This document shows positions 32,263 to 43,017 of a stretch of 64,000 nucleotides of DNA, one piece after another; positions within the stretch are counted from its first letter, which is position 1, and each line of letters starts with the position of its first letter. The notes under the pieces are model-generated. The model did not search any database and was not told the DNA's origin. It worked only from the letters and a program-made list of their open reading frames with translations. Position numbers and translations under genes: made by a program. The DNA is from Aplidium turbinatum (taxonomy: Eukaryota > Chordata > Ascidiacea > Aplousobranchia > Polyclinidae), in assembly GCA_918807975.1 (NCBI GenBank), contig OU964924.1:20939695-21003694 (forward strand), read 5' to 3'.

Positions 32263-33573
32263 ACGTTCGCGCTTTGTTACTTCTACCTCTTTCTAGACCT
32301 CTGCTATGCTTGGCATGTATTGTTTTGCGTTCTGATGAACAGAAATACTGAACTGAACGGAAGCCATGAACCATGGATCACTGAATTAGAATTATTCTAA
32401 TGCTGTGATCCATTCATGAAATTGTTAGCGCTTTCACTTTCACTACAAACCGCTTTGTCCGCTTTCAAATTATGCTTTCCTGTTTTATTTTGTAGTTTCA
32501 GAAACAACTAAAAGTTTTTTTTGTAGTTGAAACGGTTAAAAACGCATTGTTAATTTTTGTTTTGAATCAAATCAAGTCTTGGTAGCAAAACAAGCTTCCC
32601 ATATTTTGAAAGTCTTGTTTCTGATTGATCTCAATTGGATCAATCGTCACCAGCGAGATTATCTCTGCAATAACGGATCAATCCGTCAATGTCAATTGTC
32701 AATCCACCATTTGGAAAAAAGCGGCAGCTTAGAAGTCGTGATAAGATTAGGCCCAGTTAAGATTTTACATTTTTCCTGTTGTTTTAATTTTGCATGGTTT
32801 CTGGAGACTGAAATTACTTGTGTCTGGTTCTGGTGTGAAATCATGAGGAAACAGGGAAAGTGAAGGGTTTCTTGTAGATTACCCTTGTTTATTCACATAC
32901 CGTAGATTACATTTAGTTTCTGCGTTGGACTTAAATTTCACCAAATTATTGCTTTTTGCCTGTTTAAAGAAACTTTATTTTTTGGCTGTGTCTATATTTA
33001 CCCTATATAGTGTAAGAATAGCCTCAATAGTGTTGCCAAATAAGCAATTCTGCCCTAATTTGAGCAAAGTTTAAAGCTGTTGAAAACAAAAACTTAAATT
33101 TGGAATTTTTTTTAGTCCTGGGCAAAGATCAAAACCCTAAACTTATTCCTAACTCCAGCCCTTATCTTAACTTTTCCTGACTTTAAAAAATCCTAACTCT
33201 GGCAACACTTCATTGTGTAGAAATAGCCACTTCCTTATTTTTTGTGGAAACTTTTATTCACTCTTGTACTAGACAATAGCAATAGGCTAATTACTTTGTT
33301 ATGTGTATTTGAATTCCAAGTGAATGCCAGATAAGAGGTAACTAGCCTCATCAGTTTATAGACTATAGAGGCACACAGAGCAAGACAATTGACTGATAAC
33401 AGCAAAGATACATAACAATTTTATTGTGACAGAGAAAATGTTGCAAAATTTTCACTCAGACCTTGTGCATGCACAGAGAAGTGGCTGAAGTGAAATGCTG
33501 ATGTAGCTTTTACCATTTTTTTAAGGTACCAAGCATGCAGCATGGTTTCTTTTTTGAGGATAACGCCTATATT
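32263..33573. other. Intergenic, no gene seen
   Basis: AT-rich. Frames at 32579-32863 and 33421-33630 have no recognisable domain, and no element ends were found. Confidence 0.35.
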
Positions 33574-33937
33574 GGGTGCAAGTATAGAATCCGCCACCCT
33601 GGTCAACATGACGTCACAAAACGGACGCAACTATTATTGGGAGGGTGAAAAAAAGGAAGGTGAAAAGCGGCGGAATGGAGGTGATAAAGCGGAATGGATA
33701 TGGATTTTTTGACAATTTTATTGTGTTTTTACAATAAAAACATTAAACCAACGTCGAGTGTTGAATATTACTACCTAGAATGACATAAAATTTACCAAAT
33801 TGCATCAATTCAACTAAAAATTTACCCATTAAACTTTAAAAATAAAAATATGAAACGTTTGCAACTAAATGTGTTGTAGCTATCTAATTTCGCATTTTAA
33901 TTTTTACAATAAAATAACCAATCTAACGCAACTGCAA

Positions 33938-36900
33938 AGAGTATGTCTTGCTTTATGCACGTGGAAAGTTTCAGGGGCAATCGTTGTTCAAACGTAGCCG
34001 CTCGCCGACACTTTTTTCCAATGCGTTGTAAAGGCGAATCGATCCTTATTCAGTATAAGCCACCCCCTGTTTGCTGTGATCGGTAAATAGTGCTTCCACT
34101 AAACTTGCGATAGTTTTCTCGTTTCTGCTCGGATTTTAACAATTTTGCCATCGTTGAAAAGCACGATTACATATCTACCCGAATCAATTAAACAGTAGCA
34201 CAAAGTAAGTACTAGATATATCTTGTGATAACTTAAACTTCAACAACTTGTAACAATTCTCAGCTACTTAATTTTTACAATAAAATTATTAAATCTTTGC
34301 AAATTAAAAGAGTATGTCTTGCTTTATGCACCTGGAAAGTTTCAGGTTTATATCTTATCTATAAAACGAGCAATCGCCGTTCAAACGTAGCCGCTCGTCG
34401 ACACTTTTTTCCAATGCGTTGTAAAGGCGAATCGATCCTTATTCAGTATACGCCACCCCCTGTTTGCTGTGATCGGTAAATAGTGCTTCAAGTAAACTTG
34501 CTGTAGTTTTCTTGTTTCTGCTCGGATTTTAACAATTTTGCCATCGTTGGAAAGAACGATTATATATCTACCCGAATCAATTAAACAGTAGCACAAAGTA
34601 AGTACTAGATTTATCTTGTGATAACTTAAATTTCACCAACTTGTACCGACTCTCAGCAATTTAACTTTAATAATAAAATCATTAATTTTTTACAAATTGA
34701 AAGAGTATGTCTTGCTTTATTCACATGAAAAGTTTCAGGTTTATATCTTATCTACCAAACGAGCAATCGTCGTTCAAACTTAACCGCCCAGCGAAGCTTT
34801 TTTTCAATGCGTTGTAAAGGCGAATCGATCCTTATTCAGTAGCCTATACGCTACCCCCTGTTTGCTGTGATCGGTAAATAGTGCTTCCACTAAACTTGCG
34901 ATAGTTTTCTCGTTTCTGCTCGGATTTTAACAATTTTGCCATCCTTGGAAAGCACGATTACATATCTACCCGAATCAATTAAACAGTAGCACAAAGTAAG
35001 TACTAGATATATCTTGTGATAACTTAAACTTCACCAATTTGTAACAATTCTCAGCTGCTTAATTTTCACAATAAAATTATTAAATCTTTGCAAACTAAAA
35101 GAGTATGTCTTGCTTTATGCACGTGGAAAGTTTCAGGTTTATATCTTATCTACAAAACTGGCAATCGTTGTTCAAACGTAGCCGCTCGCCGACACTTTTT
35201 TCCAATGCGTTGTAAAGGCGAATCGATCCTTATTCAGTATAAGCCACCCCCTGTTTGCTGTGATCGGTAAATAGTGCTTCCACTAAACTTGCGATAGTTT
35301 TCTCGTTTCTGCTCGGATTTTAACAATTTTGCCATCCTTGGAAAGCACGATTACATATCTACCCGAATCAATTAAACAGTAGCACAAAGTAAGTACTAGA
35401 TATATCTTGTGATAACTTAAACTTCACCAACTTGTAACAATTCTCAGCTACTTAATTTTCACAATAAAATTATTAAACCTTTGCAAACTAAAAGAATATG
35501 TCTTGCTTTATGCACCTGGAAAGTTTCAGGTTTATATCTTATCTATAAAACGGGAAATCGTCGTTCAAACGTAGCCGCTCAGCGACACTTTTTCCAATGC
35601 ATTGTGAAGGCGAATCGATCCTTATTCAGTATACGCCACCCCCTGTTTGCAGTGATCGGTAAATAGTGCTTCAAGTAAACTTGCTGTAGTTTTCTTGTTT
35701 CTGCTCGGATTTTAACAATTTTGCCATCGTTGGAAAGAACGATTATATATCTACCCGAATCAATTAAACAGTAGCACAAAGTAAGTACTAGATTTATCTT
35801 GTGATAACTTAAATTTTACCAACTTGTACCGACTCTCAGCAATTTAACTTTGGGAACGTTCAAATATTACGTAACGCTTTTTTTCGGAATTTTTGACCCC
35901 CCCCTCCCCCATGTAACGCCAACGTAACACTTTTTTCAATCCCCCCCTCCCCCATGTAACGCTTTTTCACTACGAATTCAGCACAAAAAACTACCATTCC
36001 GTACTCGAAAGCGTTACGTAACGTTTTGCTTGAACCCCCTCCCCCCCGATGTGACGCTAACGTAACGCTTTGCATTAACCCCCCCTCCCCCTCGAAGGCG
36101 TTACGTAATATTTGAACGTTCCCTTTAATAATAAAATCATTAATTTTTTACAAATTGAAAGAGTATGTCTTGCTTTATTCACAAGAAAAGTTTCAGGTTT
36201 ATATCTCATCTACCAAACGAGCAATCGTCGTTCAAACTTAACCGCCCAGCGAAGCTTTTTTTCAATGCATTGTAAAGGCGAATCGATCCTTATTCAGTAT
36301 ACGCCACCCCCTGTTTGCAGTGATCGGTAAATAGTGCTTCCAATAAACTTGCTGTAGTTTTCTCGTTTCTGCTCGCATTTTAACACTTTTGCCATGGTTG
36401 TAAAGCACGATCATACATCTACACGAATCAATTGGCTACAAATCCAAAACAAGTACCATCTTTTTCTTGTGATAACTTAAACTTTACCAATTGTACAGAT
36501 TCTCAGCAATTTACTTTATACAATAAAATTATTAAACGTTCGCAAATTAAAAGAGTATGTCTTGCTTTATGCACATGAAAAGTTTCAAGTTTATATCTTA
36601 TCTACAAAACTGGCAATCGTCGTTCAAACGTAGCCGCTCGTCGACACTTTTTTCCAATGCGTTGTAAAGGCGAATCGATCCTTATTCAGTATACGCCACC
36701 CCCTGTTTGCTGTGATCGGTAAATAGTGCTTCAAGTAAACTTGCTGTAGTTTTCTTGTTTCTGCTCGGATTTTAACAATTTTGCCATCGTTGGAAAGAAC
36801 GATTATATATCTACCCGAATCAATTAAACAGTAGCACAAAGTAAGTACTAGATTTATCTTGTGATAACTTAAATTTCACCAACTTGTACCGACTCTCAGC

Positions 36901-37108
36901 AATTTAACTTTAATAATAAAATCATTAATTTTTTACAAATTGAAAGAGTATGTCTTGCTTTATTTACATGAAAAGTTTCAGGTTTATATCTCATCTACCA
37001 AACGAGCAATCGTTGTTCAAACTTAACCGCCTAGCGAAGTTTTTTTCAATGCATTGCAAAGGCGAATCGATCCTTATTCAGTAAACGCCACCCCCTGTTT
37101 GCAGTGAT
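33938..37108 (+). repeat. Left satellite array of ~393-bp units
   Basis: The word gtgatcggtaaatagtgctt recurs at about 34078, 34470, 34868, 35260, 35653, 36325 and 36715; spacing is 390-398 bp except where a 272-bp Harbinger MITE plus its duplication sits in one unit. The 60-71-codon frames recurring on both strands are by-products. Confidence 0.92.
35852..36123. mobile_element. PIF/Harbinger MITE, 272 bp, TSD ttt
   Basis: GGGAACGTTCAAATATTACG with a perfect inverse at the right end; flanked by ttt. Neighbouring satellite units lacking it read aactttaataata, so the empty site confirms a 3-bp duplication. C-rich blocks with GTAACGCTT words inside. Confidence 0.93.
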
Positions 37109-37284
37109 GTCACACGCGTGCTAAACGGGGGTTGCAACCCCCAACCCCCCCTTGGCTGCAGAACTGGTAGGAAGGCTATGAGCTACCCTCCAAACCTTCC
37201 CAATTCAAAGGGTTTAAATTGTGTTGCGTGTTCTTTGAACTGGACGAATGACAAAAACGGCTAGCATCTTGCTCTTTTCCTAGA

Positions 37285-40200
37285 TGTGAGATGTATCAGT
37301 GTTGTCCATATACCAACAACGATTGCTCGCTTTATGGATAAGACATGAACCTGAACTTTTCAGTTGCATAAAGCAAGACCTACACTTTCAATTTGCTAAG
37401 GTTTAATGATTATATTGCAAAAATTAATTGCTGAGAATCGGTACAAATTGGTGAAGTTTAAGTTATCACAAGAAAAAGATGGTACTTGTTTTGGATTTGT
37501 AGCCAATTGATTCGTGTACATGTATGATCCTCCTTTCCAACGATGGCAAAATTGTTAAAATCCGAGCAGAAACGAGAAAACTACCGCAAGTTTAATGTAT
37601 GCACTATTTACCGATCACTGCAAACAGGGGGTGGCGTATACTGAATAAGGATCGATTCGCCTTTGCAATGCATTGAAAAAAACTTCGCTAGGCGGTTAAG
37701 TTTGAACAACGTTTGCTCGTTTGGTAGATAAGATATAAACCTGAAACTTTTCAGGTGCATAAGGCAAGACATACTCTTTCCATTTACAAAACATTAATGA
37801 TTTTATTGTAAAAATTAAATTGCTGAGAATCGGTGCAACTTGGTGAAGTTTAAGTTATCACAAGATAAAGTTAGTACTTACTTTGTGCTTGCATTTAATT
37901 GATTCGGGTAGATATTTAATCGTGCTTTCCAACGATGGCAAAATTGTTAAAATCCGAGCAGAAACGAGAAAACTATCGCAAGTTTAGTGGAAGCACTATT
38001 TACCGATCACAGCAAAGAGGGGGTGGCTTATACTGAATAAGGATCGATTCGCCTTTACAACGCATTGGAAAAAAGTGTCGGCGAGCGGCTACGTTTGAAC
38101 AACGATTGCCAGTTTTGTAGATAAGATATAAACCTGAAACTTTCCACGTGCATAAAGCAAGACATATTCTTTTAGTTTGCAAAGATTTAATAATTGTATT
38201 GTGAAAATTAAGTAGCTGAGAATTGTTACAAATTGGTGAAGTTTAAGTTATCACAAGATATATCTAGTACTTACTTTGTGCTACTGTTTAATTGATTCGG
38301 GTAGATATGTAATCGTGCTTTCCAACGATGGCAAAATTGTTAAAATCCGAGCAGAAACGAGAAAACTATCGCAAGTTTAGTGGAAGCACTATTTACCGAT
38401 CACAGCAAACAGGGGGTAGCGTATACTGAATAAGGATCGATTCGCCTTTACAATGCATTGAAAAAAAGCTTCGCTGGGCGGTTAAGTTTGAACGACGATT
38501 GCTCGTTTGGTAGATGAGATATAAACCTGAACCTTTTCATGTGAATAAAGCAAGACATACTCTTTCAATTTGTAAAAAATTAATGATTTTATTACGGTAT
38601 TAAAGTTAAATTGCTGAGAGTCGGTACAAGTTGGTGAAATTTAAGTTATCACAAGATAAATCTAGTACTTACTTTGTGCTACTGTTTAATTGATTCGGGT
38701 AGATATATAATCGTTCTTTCCAACGATGGCAAAATTGTTAAAATCCGAGCAGAAACAAGAAAACTACAGCAAGTTTACTTGAAGCACTATTTACCGATCA
38801 CAGCAAACAGGGGGTGGCGTATAGCCTACTGAATAAGGATCGATTCGCCTTTACAACGCATTGGAAAAAAGTGTCGACGAGCGGCTACGTTTGAACGACG
38901 ATTGCTCGTTTTATAGATAAGATATAAACCTGAAACTTTCCAGGTGCATAAAGCAAGACATATTCTTTTAATTTGCAAAGATTTAATAATTTTATTGTGA
39001 AAATTAAGTAGCTGAGAATTGTTACAAGTTGGTGAAGTTTAATTTATCACAAGATATATCTAGTACTTACTTTGTGCTACTGTTTAATTGATTCGGGTAG
39101 ATATGTAATCGTGCTTTCCAACGATGGCAAAAGTGTTAAAATCCGAGCAGAAACGAGAAAACTATCGCAAGTTTAGTGGAAGCACTATTTACCGATCACA
39201 GCAAAGAGGGGGTGGCGTATACTGAATAAGGATCGATTCGCCTTTACAATGCATTGAAAAAAAGCTTCGCTGGGCGGTTAAGTTTGAACGACGATTGCTC
39301 GTTTGGTAGATGAGATATAAACCTGAAACTTTTCATGTGAATAAAGCAAGACATACTCTTTCAATTTGTAAAAAATTAATGATTTTATTACGGTATTAAA
39401 GTTAAATTGCTGAGAGTCGGTACAAGTTGGTGAAATTTAAGTTATCACAAGATAAATCTAGTACTTACTTTGTGCTACTGTTTAATTGATTCGGGTAGAT
39501 ATATAATCGTTCTTTCCAACGATGGCAAAATTGTTAAAATCCGAGCAGAAACAAGAAAACTACAGCAAGTTTACTTGAAGCACTATTTACCGATCACTGC
39601 AAACAGGGGGTGGCGTATAGCCTACTGAATAAGGATCGATTCGCCTTTACAACGCATTGGAAAAAAGTGTCGACGAGCGGCTACGTTTGAACGACGATTG
39701 CTCGTTTTATAGATAAGATATAAACCTGAAACTTTCCAGGTGCATAAAGCAAGACATATTCTTTTAATTTGCAAAGATTTAATAATTTTATTGTGAAAAT
39801 TAAGTAGCTGAGAATTGTTACAAGTTGGTGAAGTTTAATTTATCACAAGATATATCTAGTACTTACTTTGTGCTACTGTTTAATTGATTCGGGTAGATAT
39901 GTAATCGTGCTTTCCAACGATGGCAAAAGTGTTAAAATCCGAGCAGAAACGAGAAAACTATCGCAAGTTTAGTGGAAGCACTATTTACCGATCACAGCAA
40001 AGAGGGGGTGGCGTATACTGAATAAGGATCGATTCGCCTTTACAATGCATTGAAAAAAAGCTTCGCTGGGCGGTTAAGTTTGAACGACGATTGCTCGTTT
40101 GGTAGATGAGATATAAACCTGAAACTTTTCATGTGAATAAAGCAAGACATACTCTTTCAATTTGTAAAAAATTAATGATTTTATTACGGTATTAAAGTTA

Positions 40201-40941
40201 AATTGCTGAGAGTCGGTACAAGTTGGTGAAATTTAAGTTATCACAAGATAAATCTAGTACTTACTTTGTGCTACTGTTTAATTGATTCGGGTAGATATAT
40301 AATCGTTCTTTCCAACGATGGCAAAATTGTTAAAATCCGAGCAGAAACAAGAAAACTACAGCAAGTTTACTTGAAGCACTATTTACCGATCACTGCAAAC
40401 AGGGGGTGGCGTATAGCCTACTGAATAAGGATCGATTCGCCTTTACAACGCATTGGAAAAAAGTGTCGACGAGCGGCTACGTTTGAACGACGATTGCTCG
40501 TTTTATAGATAAGATATAAACCTGAAACTTTCCAGGTGCATAAAGCAAGACATATTCTTTTAATTTGCAAAGATTTAATAATTTTATTGTGAAAATTAAG
40601 TAGCTGAGAATTGTTACAAGTTGGTGAAGTTTAAGTTATCACAAGATATATCTAGTACGGTACTTACTTTGTGCTACTGTTTAATTGATTCGGGTAGATA
40701 TGTAATCGTGCTTTCCAAGGATGGCAAAATTGTTAAAATCCGAGCAGAAACGAGAAAACTATCGCAAGTTTAGTGGAAGCACTATTTACCGATCACAGCA
40801 AACAGGGGGTGGCTTATACTGAATAAGGATCGATTCGCCTTTACAACGCATTGGAAAAAAGTGTCGGCGAGCGGCTACGTTTGAACAACGATTGCCCCTG
40901 AAACTTTCCACGTGCATAAAGCAAGACATACTCTTTGCAGT
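37285..40941 (-). repeat. Right satellite array (inverted), with 796-bp higher-order repeat
   Basis: Inverse units of the left array. The variant tatagcctactg occurs at 38821, 39617 and 40413, exactly 796 bp apart, and the sequence between is nearly identical, so a two-unit block has recently been duplicated twice. Confidence 0.9.
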
Positions 40942-41304
40942 TGCGTTAGATTGGTTATTTTATTGTAAAAATTAAAATGCGAAATTAGATAGCTACAACA
41001 CATTTAGTTGCAAACGTTTCATATTTTTATTTTTAAAGTTTAATGGGTAAATTTTTAGTTGAATTGATGCAATTTGGTAAATTTTATGTCATTCTAGGTA
41101 GTAATATTCAACACTCGACGTTGGTTTAATGTTTTTATTGTAAAAACACAATAAAATTGTCAAAAAATCCATATCCATTCCGCTTTATCACCTCCATTCC
41201 GCCGCTTTTCACTTTCCTTTTTTTCACCCTCTCAATAATAGTTGCGTCCGTTTTGTGACGTCATGTTGACCAGGGTGGCGGATTCTATACTTGCACCCTA
41301 TATT

Positions 41305-42767
41305 GTTGTCCGCTGCTAGGCCGAGTTGAGAGAATGTCTCAAAACGCTTAAAAATATGTTGTTTCTACACTGCTCCAGAGCAAGCAGCTGTGAAGACTAC
41401 TTAGAAGATACTGAATGGCATGCAAAAATAATAGGAACATCTAAGTCGATTACTAGAGCTCAGTGTATGAATTAGTGGTGCAATACTGATAAGTTGCTCT
41501 CAATTTTGACTACACTTGATTGCCGACAGACATTTGTTGATTGGAAAAGTCTCCATGGCTACCATAGAGGTATAATTAGCAATACACGATGCTCGCAGGT
41601 TTGAATTGCTTACAAATGTACAATACTCAGCCTTGTGTTTCATGTCAGGTAGATGGCTCCCACATGTTATTTTTGCAATAAAAAAAGCATCTAACAACAT
41701 TATCTGACAATGACACATTTTTTTATTTATCGACTGGCTTTAAATAACATTTGGCTTTTTTTCCTGATTTGACAGTTTTTTTAGGTGCATTTAGTATTTT
41801 TTGAAATTCGGGTCTGGCAACCCTGCTGCTTAAAATAGAATCCTTGCTAAATGCTATAAAGTCATACACATATTTTCTGTAAAACAAAACAAATTGAATA
41901 ATGAAAATGATTGAATGAATCTGACTAACTTTGAGTTAGTTCAAAATCGCCATTCTTGGAAATATCTAACCCAGCGGTTCTCAACCGGTGGGTCATGACT
42001 CACTAGTGGGCCATGGAAAGATTTTGAGGTGGGCCACAGACCTATTTAAAAATTTGCCAGAGTTAGTGAAAAATTTAGTTTCATTTGTGTTACTATAGTT
42101 AATTTTACACTTGTGTATTTTGTTTAGTTTTTTTTATTGTAGCAACAATGAATGGTGCTGCTGTAATTTGCTGCAGAATGGTAATTTCCATTCTAATTAT
42201 TGAAATAATAATTTTGGTGGCGTGATGTAGGTGTAGCTTAATCAATACCATCTGTTGCATAATATACGAACGCTAATTTTCAGCAGTGTGGTTCTTATAG
42301 GGAGCCACTTGGCTCCGCTGGGAGAAATTTTTAACTTAAAGGGAGGAATAAAAAGAATAGGAATAAAGGTAGGAATAAAAGAATAATCGTGTTGAAAGAA
42401 ATTGGGAAGAAATGTAAATTTATCTAAATAATCTATTGAAATGGTTAATTTATTTATGACTGAGCACATAGTGTTAGAATAGATCAACGTCGAGTTTTTA
42501 CAACACTATGATGTAATAGACCACCTTGTGATTACCATCAAGTCATAGCCTAACTGAAAGCGGTAGCCTACTGAAATTTGCGCAAATCTGTTTTTAGTAT
42601 TTTTTTGTGAATTATTGTGGGGAGAAATTGACAATAGTTGTGTCTTTCAAAGAAGGAATACGGCATTATTGTTGAAAACCACTGTAACTGCAAGTTGGTC
42701 AATAACGTTCTCTTTGATGCACGGTATATAAATAATGTATATATATATATATATTTTGTTCTATTTG
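41305..42767. other. Intergenic; isolated hAT end at 41972
   Basis: A hAT-like left terminus CAGCGGTTCTCAACCGG starts at 41972 and is followed by GTGGGCCA words, but I found no matching right end. A (TA)n tract lies at about 42738-42752. No coding frame with a domain. Confidence 0.45.
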
Positions 42768-42770
42768 AAT

Positions 42771-42843
42771 AAGACCTTCTGATGATCCGTTAGGTGAAAC
42801 AATTTGTAAAGGCTTCAGATAGTAATAACTATATTTGATTTAA
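42771..42843 (+). ncRNA. Candidate type I hammerhead ribozyme in a short repeat
   Basis: Stem I AAGACCUU (42771-42778) pairs with AAGGCUU (42809-42815) with one bulged A. Core CUGAUGA at 42779-42785; stem II CC-GUUA-GG (42787-42794) with a U-U mismatch at its base; GAAA at 42796-42799; stem III ACA/UGU; predicted cleavage after A42808 in GUA. Core and stem II loop resemble the satellite tobacco ringspot hammerhead. A related copy lies at 63145-63222. Stem II and III are short, so activity is uncertain. Confidence 0.6.
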
Positions 42844-42994
42844 TTTGCTCTGCTTTGCTTTTTTGCTTAGCATTGAGCACTTTTTTGTAGTATTGATAGT
42901 TTTCATTGTTTTTTTATATATATATATATATATATATAGGTTATGTCTTCAGTCACTTTGTCAAGTTATACAATTGTTTACTTTTTCTATATTT

Positions 42995-43017
42995 AGATTC
43001 ACTTGTATGATATAAAC
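42995..43017 (+). promoter_or_regulatory. Splice-acceptor-like site and short leader before NPEPL1
   Basis: A pyrimidine-rich run (ctttttctatatttag) ends in AG at 42995, 22 bases before the ATG. It could be a cis acceptor of a 5' UTR intron or a trans-splice site; the sequence alone cannot say which. Confidence 0.4.

Larger units (their letters stand above)
33574..41298. mobile_element. 7.7-kb foldback element with satellite arms, TSD tatatt
   Basis: Ends GGGTGCAAGTATAGAATCC and its exact inverse; flanked by tatatt on both sides (33568-33573, 41299-41304). Each arm has about 360 bp of single-copy outer sequence (33574-33937 pairs with 40937-41298) and then an array of ~393-bp units: about eight in the left arm (33938-37108), about nine inverted in the right arm (37285-40941). 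The ~180-bp centre is not repeated. Units fall into two alternating types, one with GTAGCCGCTCGTCGACAC and one with TTAACCGCCCAGCGAAGC. No transposase is visible. The family is unassigned: a 6-bp duplication fits no common MITE class I can name with confidence. Confidence 0.85.

Noticed and set aside
34297-40860. Recurring 60-71-codon open frames on both strands of the satellite arrays (starting MQTKRVCLAL and MCYCLIDSGR)
   Set aside because: They repeat with the ~393-bp unit, occur on opposite strands of the same unit, show no domain, and differ by changes that ignore codon position.
41972-42320. Complete hAT element beginning at 41972
   Set aside because: Only a left terminus is recognisable; no inverse end or duplication was found.
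42738-42752. (TA)n tracts as promoter TATA elements
   Set aside because: Simple microsatellites; similar tracts occur near 42920 and 63382 without gene starts in a consistent place.
43003-43017. TTG at 43003 as start of NPEPL1, and TTG at 47156 as start of PIGM
   Set aside because: Both genes have an ATG a few codons later that gives the family's usual N-terminus; non-ATG starts are not needed.
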